This document shows, in pieces, positions 27,003 to 37,484 of a DNA stretch of 64,000 bases. Each line of letters opens with the position of its first letter. The stretch's first letter is position 1. The notes beneath the pieces are model-generated. The model searched no databases. It worked only from the letters and a program-made list of their open reading frames with translations, and was not told the origin of the DNA. A program made the translations under genes and the position numbers. Origin of the DNA: Herminiimonas sp. (lineage in GTDB: Bacteria; Pseudomonadota; Gammaproteobacteria; Burkholderiales; Burkholderiaceae_D); the NCBI GenBank assembly GCA_028292315.1, contig JAQGMO010000333.1, positions 1 through 64,000 on the forward strand. Reading direction: 5' to 3'.

Positions 27003-27193
27003 GTTTTTTCTCTTTCGCTTTTTGGGTGAATCTCGAGTGGATTGCTCCACTGGGGAGGTTACCCTAAAGAACCGGCATTGGGTAAGGTAGTAAAAATACG
27101 AGGCAGGCAAGGATTGCCATGATGCGATGCAGCATGCAGTGAAAATAGGTGAAACGGGTGGACGTATGCATCTGTCATGCAGTTAAATGGCGC

Positions 27194-28144
27194 ATGGCTA
27201 CCAATGAACTCACCCGTCATGACCTTCTTGGGCCGTTGACCATTCCACTGGCTTACCGGCCGCCTATTGCATGGCAGGAGATGCTCCGATATTTCGCCGG
27301 CCGGGCCATACCCGGGGTCGAAGCGGTCGCAGATCATGATGGCGTTCTCTCTTATATGCGCAGCGTACGCCTTGGCGACGCATGCGGGTGGCTGCGCATA
27401 ACGCATGTACCCGACGACACACGGCTCACAATGGAAGCGGCGCCCACGCTGGCGCCGGTGCTGACGTCACTGCTGGCCCGGGTACGCAACCAGTTCGATC
27501 TCGATGCCAATCCGGCTGTTATTGAAGCGCACCTGGGGCAGGATAGTTTGCTGGCCAGGCAAATTTGCCTGGAGCCGGGCATGCGCGTGCCGGGAGCCTT
27601 CGACGCTTTCGAGCTAGCCGTGCGCGCGGTGCTCGGGCAGCAAGTGAGCGTAGCGGCTGCGACCACCTTGTCCGGCCGCCTCGCCAGTAGTTTCGGCGAT
27701 TTCGTAGCCACCCCTTTCGCGAAGGTCATGCTGCATTTTCCATCCGCAACGAGACTGGCTCTGGTGCCTTGTGAAACGATTGCGCAGATCGGCTTGCCGA
27801 AAACGCGCGCGCAAACGATTTGCAATCTCGCGCGGTTCTCCGAAGGCGGTGGCCTCAGCATTGCGCCAGGCGCCAGTCTTGGCGCTACGATAGCGCATTT
27901 GAAAACGGTGGGAGGTATCGGAGAATGGACTGCACAATACATTGCCATGCGTGCGTTGCGCTTCGCCGATGCATTTCCTGCGGGTGACCTTGGATTGCAA
28001 AAAGCGGCAGCGCAAGAACCGGGCGAGTCAGGCCCAGGCGCTCGCCTCAATGAAAAGCGATTGCTTGCCCGCGCGGCTGGCTGGACGCCATGGCGTGCTT
28101 ACGCCGCATTGATGCTGTGGCATTCGCTGGTGAAACCGGATTGA
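27194..28144 (+). CDS. alkA: DNA-3-methyladenine glycosylase II (AlkA-like)
   Basis: The 316-residue protein has the AlkA N-terminal domain (YRPPIAWQEMLRYFAGRAIPGVEAV) and the helix-hairpin-helix glycosylase region (VLGQQVSVAAATTLSGRL, then TVGGIGEWTAQYIAMRALR). The catalytic aspartate is visible in FPAGDLGL (Asp265). It removes alkylated bases in base-excision repair. Many Burkholderiales versions carry an N-terminal Ada/AraC part, which is absent here. The ATG at 27194 is chosen; an in-frame GTG at 27149 adds 15 residues unlike the family. Confidence 0.88.
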   Translation: MATNELTRHDLLGPLTIPLAYRPPIAWQEMLRYFAGRAIPGVEAVADHDGVLSYMRSVRLGDACGWLRITHVPDDTRLTMEAAPTLAPVLTSLLARVRNQFDLDANPAVIEAHLGQDSLLARQICLEPGMRVPGAFDAFELAVRAVLGQQVSVAAATTLSGRLASSFGDFVATPFAKVMLHFPSATRLALVPCETIAQIGLPKTRAQTICNLARFSEGGGLSIAPGASLGATIAHLKTVGGIGEWTAQYIAMRALRFADAFPAGDLGLQKAAAQEPGESGPGARLNEKRLLARAAGWTPWRAYAALMLWHSLVKPD

Positions 28145-28229
28145 TTTGGAGATTGACACTCCACGGCTGGCGGGCCTGGGCGCAAGCGTTTTGCCTGCGC
28201 CCGAAACAGTGGAGGGATGGCTGAAGTGA

Positions 28230-28526
28230 TTACCTGCCGGTGCCGCCATTCATGTTCGAAGCTGGCGCATTAGGGTCGGTCGGGGCTCCCGGGGTACCTT
28301 TCGATCCAGGCATGTTCGCGGTGCCTGGGGAAGGAAAGGAGCCGGAACCCTGAGTTGTAGCGGAGGCGCCGGAGGTACCGGAACCGGAAGCACCCGAACC
28401 CATGGAGCTGCTGCCGGTGCCGGATGAGCTGGCACCCGTTCCGGAGGACGAAGAACCTTTCATTCCGCTGGTGCCGCACGCGGCAAGAACAAAAGCGCAT
28501 GCAACAGGCATGATCCACTTAGTCAT
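28230..28526 (-). CDS. Small Ser/Gly-rich lipoprotein
   Basis: The 98-residue protein has a lipoprotein signal (MTKWIMPVACAFVLAAC with a LAAC lipobox, Cys17). A Ser/Gly/Thr low-complexity tail follows, ending in PGAPTDPNAPASNMNGGTGR. AAGGAG precedes the ATG. Short lipoproteins of this kind are frequent in Burkholderiales; the function is unknown. Confidence 0.7.
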   Translation of the reverse strand: MTKWIMPVACAFVLAACGTSGMKGSSSSGTGASSSGTGSSSMGSGASGSGTSGASATTQGSGSFPSPGTANMPGSKGTPGAPTDPNAPASNMNGGTGR

Positions 28527-29313
28527 AAGAACTCCTTGAAAAAAGATAGAAGGACGGCACGCGCACTGCTGTTCAGTGGTGCCGAGTTATCGCAAAACGA
28601 TGCAGTGAGTAGAAGCGCTAAAGAATTGGAAGTTCCGAATACATATGACAAAATGCAAAGATCATTGATGAGGATCAATTTCAAAAAATCAATCTTTCCA
28701 TCGGTACAGCTCTGCGCAGGAAATTACTGTTTTCACTGCACGTTGATGCATGAGCACCGTCGGTTTGCGGCTCGATGAACGATTCGGGCGCTATTATGAA
28801 AATCATGCGCCGCGCCTCGCGGGCGTGCCCGATAAGATTTGCGATGGTTCGCCGACAGGAGGACGCTGAAATGGCGGCTAAATCCATCGCGCCGGAGAGG
28901 ACGATGCTGTACACCCACGATCGTCATAGAACGTAAGTAATAGCCAGCAACATGTTGTTCCATTAATGGATAAATGTTCTGTAATAGAATATTTATTGAC
29001 GCTGACTCACTTGGTTTACGACATGAAAGTCACCCAGAGATCGACATGGCATGAGCGCTGGCAGCTGTTTCGGCCGGCATGTCGTGTTCGAGGTCCGCAG
29101 CTTCCTCTGCCTTGCCGGGTATTCACTGCGCAAAGTCAATTGAGGCTGGCTTGTATTGCTTGTGTGGGGAGCGCGGCGCGGCCAATACCGCGAGCCCGCC
29201 AGGCAGGCCGGCGATACCGGCCCGCTATTCGTTGAGGAAATGATGACCCGGTTCAACCCGCATGCAAGTCGTGAAGCGGCGCGGTCGCGACATGCAACCG
29301 GTGCTGCTCTCGC
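28527..29313. other. 787-bp region without a convincing gene
   Basis: No frame here has family resemblance, codon pattern and ribosome site together. The left part (28600-28990) is AT-rich relative to the neighbours; the right part is GC-rich. A 46-codon frame starting at 28797 was considered and left out for lack of a ribosome site. The region could be a decayed gene or acquired remnant. Confidence 0.5.
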
Positions 29314-31986
29314 TTACGCCGCTTTTTTGGCCGCAGCTCTTTTTACCGCCGGTTTTTTTACCGCCGGTTTTTTCGCGGCGGTTTTCCCTGCGACTGTCGT
29401 TTTGGCGATGGCTTTCTTCGCCGGCACTTTTGCAACCGCCTTGACGGCGGTTTTCGCCGGGGCTTCCTGCTCCGTGTCCGCGGCAGCTTTTCCTTTTGCC
29501 GGTACTTTTGCCTTGCGCTCCTCGAATTCGAAGCTTACCTTGCCATCCTTTCCTTTGACCAGGAATGCCTTGAATGGACGGCGCGTACGTTGCGAGACAA
29601 ACCCCGGCAGCAAGTCGGTCTTGCCGTCGGTGAGCAGCTTGACCATTTGCTCGGGCAGGATTTCCTGCTGCAAAATAATGCGCCCGCTGCGGAAATCACA
29701 GGCCTTGGGCTTGGCGACCGAGCGTTCGCACACATAGGCCAGGCCCATTTCATATACGCCGCTACCGCATTTCGGACAAGGACCCAGGACGGTCTGGCCG
29801 GTGAAGTCGACGCCTTCGCCATCTTCCCCTCCATCGTCGTTCTGGCCGAAATCGAATTCAAGCTTGTAGTTCTTGATTTCCTCGTCGCGCGAAATTTTCA
29901 GGATTGCCGCAAACGGACGGCCCATCTTGGAGCGGAATCCCTGCAGCGGCCCAATCGTGCGATTGACCAGCAATTCCTCGACTTCAGCGACCTCGAACTG
30001 ACGGCTGCCAGGGGTTTTACTCATCGAGAATTCGCACTTGGTGCAGGCAAAGCGCCGATAATTTTCCTTGACCACGCCGCCACAGTTGGGACACGGGGCC
30101 GCCAGCGTCGCATAGTCGCCCGGGATGGTGTCGTTGTTGTATTCCTTGGCGCGCTTGACGATAATCTGTGTCATCTGCGCGATTTCACGCATGAACTCTT
30201 CACGGCTGATCCTGCCGCGTTCCATTTGCGATAGCTTGTATTCCCATTCACCGGTCAGTTCCGGCGCGGTCAGCTCATTGACGCCAAGTCCGCGTAACAG
30301 CGTCATCAACTGGAAAGCCTTGGCAGTCGGGATAATTTCTCGGCCCTCGCGCAGCAGGTATTTTTCATTCAACAAGCCTTCGATAATTGCCGCGCGTGTG
30401 GCTGGCGTGCCGAGGCCCTTGCCAGCCATCGCATCGCGCAATTCTTCATCGTCGATCAGCTTGCCCGCGCCTTCCATGGCCGACAGCAGCGTCGCTTCCG
30501 AATACCGGGCGGGCGGCTTGGTTACCAGGCCGTGCGCCGCGACTTTTTCAGTCTGCACTTTCTCGCCCTTGGCAACCGGCACCAGGATGCCGCTGTTCTC
30601 GGCATCCTTTTCATCGGCCACCTCCTTGCCATAGACCGCGAGCCAGCCGGGATTGGTCATGACCTTGCCTTCAGTCTTGAACTGGTGGCCTGATACTTCG
30701 GTATAGCGCGTCGTTACCTGAAATTCGGCAGCCGGGAAAAAGATCGCCATGAAGCGGCGGGTCACCAGGTCGTACAGTTTTTGTTCAGGTTCGGACAGGT
30801 TTTTCGGCGCTTGCGTGGTCGGGATGATGGCGAAGTGATCGCTGATCTTGGTATTGTCGAACACACGCTTGTTCGGTTTGACCCAATTCTTGTTGAGGAT
30901 CTGCGAGGCGAACTGGTAGTAGTTATTGTTTTCCGCAATCGTTTCGAGCGTCTCCCTGGTCGTACTGAGGTAATCTTCCGGCAAGTGGCGCGAATCGGTA
31001 CGCGGATAGGTCAGTACCTTGTGTTTTTCATATAACGCCTGGGCCAGACCCAGGGTATTCTTGGCCGAAAAGCCGAAGCGCGCATTGGCTTCGCGCTGCA
31101 GGCTAGTCAAATCGAACAGAGCGGGCGACATCGAGGTCGTCGGCTTTGACTCTTCGGTGACATTGCCCTGCTTGCCGCGGCAAGCCGCAACAATCGATTC
31201 GGCAGCTGCCTTGCTCCACAGCCGCTCGGCGCGTTTTTCGGGATCGGTTTCATCTTTCTTGTGCTTCGTGTCGAGCCAGCGGCCTTCATAGACGCCGGCG
31301 GCGCAAACGAATTCAGCGCGTACCTCCCAGTAATCGCGCGGCACGAATTTCTTGATCTTCTCTTCACGCTCGACCACGATCGACAAGGTCGGCGTTTGCA
31401 CGCGGCCTACGGTGGTCAGATAAAAGCCGCCTTCCTTGGAGTTGAAGGCCGTCATCGCGCGCGTGCCATTGATCCCGATCAGCCAATCGGCTTCACTGCG
31501 GCAGCGCGCGGCATCGGCCAGCGGCAGCATCTCCTTGTCTTCGCGCAAATTATTAAATGCTTCGCGAATCGCGCCAGGCGTCATCGACTGCAGCCACAAA
31601 CGCTTGATTGGCTGCTTTGCCTTGGCGTACTGCGCGATCAAACGGAAAATCAGTTCGCCTTCCCGTCCGGCGTCACAGGCGTTAATCAGGGCGCCGACGT
31701 CCTTGCGTTTGATCAGGCGGTTGAGTACTTTAAGACGCGACTCGGTCTTGGCAATCGGATTCAACGCAAAATGCGGCGGAATCATCGGCAAGTGCGCGAA
31801 CGACCATTTGCCGCGCTTGACGTCGTATTCCTCCGGCACGGCTATTTCAACCAGATGGCCTACCGCGGACGACAGCACGTACTGATCCGATTCGAAGTAC
31901 TCATCGTGCTTCGTGAAGCCGCCAAGCGTCTTCGCGATATCGTTCGCCACAGAGGGTTTCTCGGCGATGATGAGGGTCTTGGTCAT
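29314..31986 (-). CDS. topB: DNA topoisomerase III
   Basis: The 890-residue enzyme has the TOPRIM domain (IIAEKPSVA at 6-14, DAGREGELIF at 105-114) and the active-site tyrosine in TYPRTDSRHLP (Tyr327). The C-terminal zinc-ribbon-like cysteine pairs CPNC...CTKC and CPKCGSG follow. It is a type IA topoisomerase that decatenates DNA. The last ~60 residues are a Lys/Ala/Pro-rich tail of AAKKPAVKK-type repeats, like histone H1. Such tails occur in Burkholderiales and probably add non-specific DNA binding. Confidence 0.95.
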   Translation of the reverse strand: MTKTLIIAEKPSVANDIAKTLGGFTKHDEYFESDQYVLSSAVGHLVEIAVPEEYDVKRGKWSFAHLPMIPPHFALNPIAKTESRLKVLNRLIKRKDVGALINACDAGREGELIFRLIAQYAKAKQPIKRLWLQSMTPGAIREAFNNLREDKEMLPLADAARCRSEADWLIGINGTRAMTAFNSKEGGFYLTTVGRVQTPTLSIVVEREEKIKKFVPRDYWEVRAEFVCAAGVYEGRWLDTKHKKDETDPEKRAERLWSKAAAESIVAACRGKQGNVTEESKPTTSMSPALFDLTSLQREANARFGFSAKNTLGLAQALYEKHKVLTYPRTDSRHLPEDYLSTTRETLETIAENNNYYQFASQILNKNWVKPNKRVFDNTKISDHFAIIPTTQAPKNLSEPEQKLYDLVTRRFMAIFFPAAEFQVTTRYTEVSGHQFKTEGKVMTNPGWLAVYGKEVADEKDAENSGILVPVAKGEKVQTEKVAAHGLVTKPPARYSEATLLSAMEGAGKLIDDEELRDAMAGKGLGTPATRAAIIEGLLNEKYLLREGREIIPTAKAFQLMTLLRGLGVNELTAPELTGEWEYKLSQMERGRISREEFMREIAQMTQIIVKRAKEYNNDTIPGDYATLAAPCPNCGGVVKENYRRFACTKCEFSMSKTPGSRQFEVAEVEELLVNRTIGPLQGFRSKMGRPFAAILKISRDEEIKNYKLEFDFGQNDDGGEDGEGVDFTGQTVLGPCPKCGSGVYEMGLAYVCERSVAKPKACDFRSGRIILQQEILPEQMVKLLTDGKTDLLPGFVSQRTRRPFKAFLVKGKDGKVSFEFEERKAKVPAKGKAAADTEQEAPAKTAVKAVAKVPAKKAIAKTTVAGKTAAKKPAVKKPAVKRAAAKKAA

Positions 31987-32293
31987 AAATGGAATCTCGA
32001 TATTTGCGCGCGAAAATTGCGCTTAACTCAACATAATACAGCGGATAGTACCAGAATTACTTTTAAGTAATTTTCTGTCGTTACCAGTGGTCCATCCGAT
32101 CCGGAGTGCTGGCTTGGTGACTACGCACGGCCATTTGCGGCCAATGATAAGCGGGTTGCGGCAATATTCGCAAGCGAGTATGCAAATATGCCTATTGATT
32201 GAGGAGCGCCCGCAAGACTCGCGCCAGCGGGGCTAATGCGCATTAATAAGGACGTGAAAACGATTAGCGTTCGGTGTTAATGTTGCTTCAGAA
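31987..32293. other. Intergenic region, smg / topB
   Basis: This 307-bp stretch has no gene. It must contain the topB promoter; no named motif stood out. Confidence 0.4.
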
Positions 32294-32770
32294 TTAATGA
32301 AGCAGACGAGGTTCAGCATCATCCTCATCCAGAAAAAGTTCATCAAACATCAAGCCATCAGGTTCTTTGCCTTGGCTCCATAACACCATCAATACAATAA
32401 CCTTGAGTTTGTCGAGCGAAATTTGTGATTCGCTGGCAGCCAGCGCACGTTCAATGACGATTTCGCGCTGGACCGGATTGATCACTTTCGCCGATTCAAG
32501 AAATTGAATAAAGCCAATTGCCGCAGTGCCCAGTACGTTGAGTTCACGTTCTACATAAATCCGGAATCCGATTGACGAAGCGGTTTGTTGCGGATTTTGG
32601 CCGGACAACTCGCTGGTGGTTTCCGCGAGATCGGTAAGCCACCCAAGTGCCTTGGAGATTTCTTCTTCTTCAAAGCCGACGGCTGATAGTTTTTTCACCA
32701 ATGCCGCCGAATCCGGGCAGGCGTCAGGGCGATAATAAGTTTCGTATAGATAAACAAGGACGTCAAACAT
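32294..32770 (-). CDS. smg: Smg family protein (DUF494)
   Basis: The 158-residue protein starts [13 protein letters not shown] and follows the Smg/DUF494 pattern to the acidic C-terminus. Its role is unknown; it is found next to dprA (smf) in many Proteobacteria, as here. The start at 32770 fits the family; the frame from 32803 adds an unconserved extension. It is downstream of dprA across a 216-bp gap. Confidence 0.9.
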   Translation of the reverse strand: MFDVLVYLYETYYRPDACPDSAALVKKLSAVGFEEEEISKALGWLTDLAETTSELSGQNPQQTASSIGFRIYVERELNVLGTAAIGFIQFLESAKVINPVQREIVIERALAASESQISLDKLKVIVLMVLWSQGKEPDGLMFDELFLDEDDAEPRLLH

Positions 32771-32986
32771 GGTTCCACTGTAACGGTTAGGTGAAGACGA
32801 CACAAGCGCCAGCTTGGTAAACCTGATTGCGGCAGTTGCAGATAAATGACACCAATCGATACTTTTATTTAATTGATACAGGTTTTTTTAGGTAACAAGG
32901 AAGACGCATCTGTACTGCATTCACCCCGCCGAACCAATCTATATTACGTCCTATCTCAAAGAAGATGCGGAAAAATGTAAAAAGTT

Positions 32987-34111
32987 CTATGACAATCGCT
33001 GGTACCTGCCACCCGGAAGCAATTCAATCAAGCCGTCCAGTTCCAGCGCAAGCAGCCGGTCATTGATTGTAGCCGTATCGAGCCCGGCGCGCTCGGCCAG
33101 GCTATGTGCTTCAACCGGATCATGCCCCATGGTCTTTAATAGTTGATCGGCAACTGCGTCGACAGCGTGCGTCGACGGCGGCTGCGCAATCCCGGCTACA
33201 CCGGCGCGCGGCGACAAGTGAGTGAATTCATCCAGGATATCCTGTGCCGAGTCGACCAGCTTGGCGCCTTGCCTGATCAGTTGATGGCATCCTTTTGAAA
33301 GCGATGAATGGATAGAGCCTGGGATCGCAAATACTTCACGGCCCTGTTCGAGAGCCATGCGCGCAGTAATCAGCGAGCCGGACCGTGCTGCGGCTTCGAC
33401 CACCAGCACGCCTTGCGCCATTCCGCTGATGATACGGTTGCGGCGCGGAAAATTGGCGGCGAGGACAGGCGTGCCCAGCGCGTACTCGCTGACGATGCAG
33501 CCATCGGTGGCAATCTGGTGTGCCAGTGCATGGTTACGCGCCGGATATACGATATCGGTGCCGGTGCCGATGACCGCGATGGTCGAGCCGGCACCATGCC
33601 GGGGACCGGCACGCAGACCGCCGTGGTGCGCGGCGGTGTCTATGCCGAGTGCCATGCCCGAGACGATAGTCAGCCCGGCTTCGCTCAATATTTCGGCAAA
33701 TTTTCCGGCGTTCAAGATTCCCTGGGCGGTTGCGTTGCGGCTGCCGACAACCGCCAGACCCGGGCGCGATAATAACTCGAGCCGTCCCATGATGTACAAC
33801 ATCACAGGTGGATCATGGATTTCGAACAGGCTTGCGGGATACTCGGCGTCGGCCAGCGTCAGTACGTGATTGCCCGGTTGATCAGCCCATGCGACCGTGT
33901 TGGCTATCAGTTGCTGTACCCGTGCCGACGGCGCCGCCGTCAATGCCTCGGCGACCGGCGCGGTTACCACTTCGCGCAGCGATGAATAAGAGGCTGTAAA
34001 AATATTTACGGGCAAGCCGAAGGCATCGAGCAGGCGGCGCGCGGTAACCGCCCCGACCCCGGCCGCCTGTTGCAGCCGGACCCAGGGCGCCAGTTCTTCA
34101 CCGACCGTCAC
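32987..34111 (-). CDS. dprA: DNA-processing protein DprA
   Basis: The 374-residue protein has an N-terminal SAM-like region (LQQAAGVGAVTARRLLDAFG) and the DprA Rossmann core with VGSRNATAQG (~123-132) and VSGMALGIDTAAHHGGL. A C-terminal winged-helix domain follows. DprA loads RecA on incoming single-stranded DNA in natural transformation. The start is GTG at 34111, 8 bp after the stop of the LysM gene, so the two are probably cotranscribed. Confidence 0.94.
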   Translation of the reverse strand: MTVGEELAPWVRLQQAAGVGAVTARRLLDAFGLPVNIFTASYSSLREVVTAPVAEALTAAPSARVQQLIANTVAWADQPGNHVLTLADAEYPASLFEIHDPPVMLYIMGRLELLSRPGLAVVGSRNATAQGILNAGKFAEILSEAGLTIVSGMALGIDTAAHHGGLRAGPRHGAGSTIAVIGTGTDIVYPARNHALAHQIATDGCIVSEYALGTPVLAANFPRRNRIISGMAQGVLVVEAAARSGSLITARMALEQGREVFAIPGSIHSSLSKGCHQLIRQGAKLVDSAQDILDEFTHLSPRAGVAGIAQPPSTHAVDAVADQLLKTMGHDPVEAHSLAERAGLDTATINDRLLALELDGLIELLPGGRYQRLS

Positions 34112-34119
34112 GTAACGCG

Positions 34120-35220
34120 TTATTCCGGTGACTGGGCGACATCGCCGATTTGCACGGTGTCCGTGACCTGCATGACCAAACCGTAAGAAATGTTATTGAA
34201 TACCCGGAAGATGAACAGCGTGCCGTATCTTTCATCGGGCAATTGAACCGGCTTATTATTATCAGTCCGATCAGCAACGACGCCGCCGGCGCGATAGAGT
34301 TCCAGAACGGTGCCGACATCGACACCTTCTGACTTCCCGCGGTTCACGCTAACCACATCATTTTGGCCGGCATTGCCGACACCGCCATACACAGAAACAA
34401 TGCGGGCAGAAACCGGCGATCCGGGCCGATGCGGCACATAGTTGATGATGGGCGTCGGCGGCATTGCCACAAGCTGATCGCCCACGCCGATTTCCTGCTT
34501 GGACGTGTCAACGATAAATCGGTGCGCTTCATTATCGGCCCGCGCCGCGCGATCAAGCTTGACGACGCCGAGATAGGCCGCTTCATACCCGAGGATGGCC
34601 TGGGTGACCGGATCTTTAAGCGGGCGGCCCGGGCGAAATACCTGGAATATGGTATCGCCTTGCAAGTCGCCACGCACATAGGCCTTGTCGCCTTTGCCGA
34701 GAAATACATGGCCTTCATTCGCGGCAATGATGCGCGGCGCCCCGTTGATTGCGCTTTCTTCGACGATCAGCGGCTGCGACAGGAACGGCTCGATCGCGTT
34801 GGCCGGAATCGACGGGATGGCGTCCTGTCCCAGGTTTTGCGAACGCACCTGCGGCGACAGCCGGACCGTCGGAACGCCGTTCGCGCCGGCTCTGTTTCCA
34901 AGCCGCAGGCGGCCGGCCGCGCGGTCGAAGTACACGATCTGGCCGGGATAGATCCAGTGCGGATTACGGATTTGCTCACGGTTCAGATCCCAGACCTGGG
35001 GCCAACACCACGGATGCTGGAGAAAGCGGCCCGAGATGCCCCATAGAGTATCGCCGCGCACCACCGCATGCTGATCGGGTGCGTTGGCAAGGAAAGCGCA
35101 GCGGCTCTGGTTTGATGTTGCGGTCGCCGGCTCGGCGGCGTGGGCAGAGACAGGCGCAAAACCTGGCGCCACGTTTGCAGCAAAAGCGAGAATTATTCCA
35201 GCTGTGCTAAACTTTTTCAT
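34120..35220 (-). CDS. LysM peptidoglycan-binding domain protein
   Basis: The 366-residue protein has a signal peptide (MKKFSTAGIILAFAANVAPG) and a LysM domain at ~50-98 (VVRGDTLWGISGRFL ... NPHWIYPGQIVYF). A long C-terminal region with no recognised catalytic motif follows. LysM binds N-acetylglucosamine in peptidoglycan, so it is likely periplasmic or outer-membrane associated. The same gene stands before dprA in many Burkholderiales and divergent from def. Its function is unknown. Confidence 0.9.
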   Translation of the reverse strand: MKKFSTAGIILAFAANVAPGFAPVSAHAAEPATATSNQSRCAFLANAPDQHAVVRGDTLWGISGRFLQHPWCWPQVWDLNREQIRNPHWIYPGQIVYFDRAAGRLRLGNRAGANGVPTVRLSPQVRSQNLGQDAIPSIPANAIEPFLSQPLIVEESAINGAPRIIAANEGHVFLGKGDKAYVRGDLQGDTIFQVFRPGRPLKDPVTQAILGYEAAYLGVVKLDRAARADNEAHRFIVDTSKQEIGVGDQLVAMPPTPIINYVPHRPGSPVSARIVSVYGGVGNAGQNDVVSVNRGKSEGVDVGTVLELYRAGGVVADRTDNNKPVQLPDERYGTLFIFRVFNNISYGLVMQVTDTVQIGDVAQSPE

Positions 35221-35407
35221 GGTTTATCCGGTTGGGGGGCATTGCAAGCCCGAGATGGCAGCCTTGCACGGCTTGCAGCCGTAGAAGGTTCTCGCTCGAA
35301 ACGATTGTGACGGATGTTTCCACACCGAATCAAATTCTGCCCATAAAACCTTGAACTAGCAAGGTAAACCACCATCTTATACAGTCGTATTGTTGCGCAA
35401 AAGTCGT

Positions 35408-35938
35408 ATGTCCCTATTAAATATTCTCCGTTATCCCGATCCGCGCCTGCATAAGGTGGCAAAACCGATCACCGTATTCGATGCCCGGTTAAAAAAACTT
35501 GCGGCCGATATGGCCGAGACGATGTATGAAGCGCCAGGCGTTGGGCTTGCTGCATCGCAAGTCGATGTACATGAGCAACTCATCGTGATTGATACATCGG
35601 AAACCCGCGACGATCTGCGCGTCTTCATCAATCCTGAAATCCTCTGGACCAGTCCGGAAAAGCAGGTCTATGAAGAAGGTTGCCTGTCTGTACCCGGTAT
35701 CTATGACGGGGTGGAGCGGCCTGCCCGGATCAGGGCGCGTGCGCTCGACCTGGAGGGTAAGCCGTTCGAGGTCGAAGCCGATGGATTGCTTGCCGTGTGT
35801 ATCCAGCATGAGATGGACCATTTGAAAGGCAAGGTATTTGTCGAATATCTTTCGCCATTGAAGCGCAACCGGATCAAGGCAAAGATGCAAAAGGAAGAGC
35901 GCGGGATGAAGCGTGAAGTCGAGCGGGCCGTAAGATAA
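35408..35938 (+). CDS. def: Peptide deformylase
   Basis: The 176-residue enzyme shows the three deformylase motifs: GVGLAASQ (~44-51), EGCLS (~95-99) and HEMDH (~137-141), which supply the metal-binding Cys and two His. It removes the formyl group from nascent proteins. The start at 35408 ([14 protein letters not shown]) fits the family. fmt follows 82 bp later, the usual pairing. Confidence 0.97.
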   Translation: MSLLNILRYPDPRLHKVAKPITVFDARLKKLAADMAETMYEAPGVGLAASQVDVHEQLIVIDTSETRDDLRVFINPEILWTSPEKQVYEEGCLSVPGIYDGVERPARIRARALDLEGKPFEVEADGLLAVCIQHEMDHLKGKVFVEYLSPLKRNRIKAKMQKEERGMKREVERAVR

Positions 35939-36020
35939 TCTGGTCATGATCGCCGGGACGATGTGGCAGTGGTCGTAACGAATTGGTCGTAATCAATCGG
36001 TCGTAATACAATCGCTCCCC

Positions 36021-36974
36021 ATGAAAATCATTTTTGCCGGTACGCCCGAATTTGCCGCCGTTGCGCTCAGGGCATTGCATGCCGCGGGCCACGACATTCC
36101 GCTGGTACTGACCCAGCCCGATCGCCCCGCCGGCCGCGGCATGCAATTGAGCGCATCCGCGGTAAAACAGTTCGCGCTGGCCCATTCGATTCCGGTTGCC
36201 CAGCCGGTCTCTTTGCGCGTTGATGGAAAATATCCGGAGATCGCAAAACAGGCTCATGCATTACTGCATGCGACGCCGCATGATGTCATGGTTGTCGCTG
36301 CGTACGGCTTGATATTGCCGCGCTCCGTGCTCGACATTCCGTCCCATGGCTGCATTAATATCCATGCTTCGCTCCTGCCCCGATGGCGCGGCGCGGCGCC
36401 GATCCATCGTGCGATTGAAGCAGGCGACGCACACACCGGCGTGACGCTCATGCAGATGGAAGAAGGATTGGATACCGGGCCCATGCTTTTAACGGAAAGC
36501 CTATCCATTGCGCCCGATGAAACAACCGGCAGTCTGCATGACCGGCTGGCGCGATTGGGCGGCACCATGATCGTCGATGCGATGCGTCAGTTGCAGCAAA
36601 GCCCCCTGACGGGCGTGCCGCAACCGGACACCGGGGTTACCTATGCGGCAAAAATTTCAAAGGAAGAAGCCCACCTTGATTTTGGCGGGGCCGCGGAAAG
36701 CCTGGAACGCAAGATCCGTGCATTTAATCCATTTCCGGGAACGGTTGCAAAATTTAACGGCATCCCGATAAAAATTTGGGGCGCGCAGACAGCGGCACCC
36801 TCGCCGGTCAGGATTCCCGGAACGGTGCTGGCAGCGGATTCGCAGGCCGGCATTCTGGTGGTTTGCGGTCATGGCGTGTTGCGCTTGACCGAGCTGCAAA
36901 AGCCAGGCGGCAAGCGTTTGCCGGCTAGTGAATTTCTGAAAGGTTTTCCGCTGGAAGGCGGGCGTTTCGAATAG
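36021..36974 (+). CDS. fmt: Methionyl-tRNA formyltransferase
   Basis: The 317-residue enzyme has the N-terminal formyltransferase domain with FAGTPEFAA (5-13) and the catalytic [20 protein letters not shown] (~113-132), plus the C-terminal OB-like domain. It formylates Met-tRNAi for initiation. In many betaproteobacteria htpX and rsmB come next; here a convergent Lrp-type gene follows and rsmB lies 21 kb away on the other strand. Confidence 0.97.
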   Translation: MKIIFAGTPEFAAVALRALHAAGHDIPLVLTQPDRPAGRGMQLSASAVKQFALAHSIPVAQPVSLRVDGKYPEIAKQAHALLHATPHDVMVVAAYGLILPRSVLDIPSHGCINIHASLLPRWRGAAPIHRAIEAGDAHTGVTLMQMEEGLDTGPMLLTESLSIAPDETTGSLHDRLARLGGTMIVDAMRQLQQSPLTGVPQPDTGVTYAAKISKEEAHLDFGGAAESLERKIRAFNPFPGTVAKFNGIPIKIWGAQTAAPSPVRIPGTVLAADSQAGILVVCGHGVLRLTELQKPGGKRLPASEFLKGFPLEGGRFE

Positions 36975-36995
36975 GTCCGCCCCGCATGATCCACA

Positions 36996-37460
36996 TTACT
37001 TTACCGGCAACGGGCTGGGCGGCTTGATTTCCTCGAGACAAACGGAGGAACGCACACCTGACACGCCGGGCACTTGCATCAGGCGATCGGTCAGGAAATT
37101 GGACAGCGATTTCAGGTCGGTCGCGACCACTTTGAGCAAATAATCGAAATCGCCCGAGATCGTATAGCACTCGAGAATTTCCGGGAACTGGCGAATCGCC
37201 TTTTCCATCTCCCGTACTTTCTTGAATTGTTCGCGATCGATCGTCAGGCTGACGAAAGCCACGACATCGAGCCCGATCGCGGGCGGCGCCACCTGCGCCG
37301 CATAGCCGCGGATGATTCCCTCGGTTTCAAGCCGCCTTACCCTTCGATAACACTGTGGCGCTGAAAGACTGGCCTTTTCAGACAGCTCGACATTCGACGC
37401 GCGGCCGTTTTCCTGGAGTGTCCTTAAAAGGATGACGTCGTATCTGTCGAGCTTATCCAT
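36996..37460 (-). CDS. Lrp/AsnC family transcriptional regulator
   Basis: The 154-residue protein has the Lrp pattern: an N-terminal helix-turn-helix (LQENGRASNVELSEKASLSAPQCYRRVRRLE, ~15-45) and a C-terminal RAM effector domain. It is divergent from rocD across 145 bp that carry a 21-bp perfect palindrome, so it probably controls the arginine/ornithine genes in response to an amino acid. It is convergent with fmt. Confidence 0.93.
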   Translation of the reverse strand: MDKLDRYDVILLRTLQENGRASNVELSEKASLSAPQCYRRVRRLETEGIIRGYAAQVAPPAIGLDVVAFVSLTIDREQFKKVREMEKAIRQFPEILECYTISGDFDYLLKVVATDLKSLSNFLTDRLMQVPGVSGVRSSVCLEEIKPPSPLPVK

Positions 37461-37484
37461 CGAATTCCACTGTGGACACTGTTT

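Noticed and set aside
25770-27029. 419-codon plus-strand frame over the LivK-type gene
   Set aside because: Antisense shadow of a gene with a clear signal peptide and binding-protein fold.
28797-28937. 46-codon plus-strand frame in the gap before topB
   Set aside because: No ribosome site, no recognised family and unremarkable composition.
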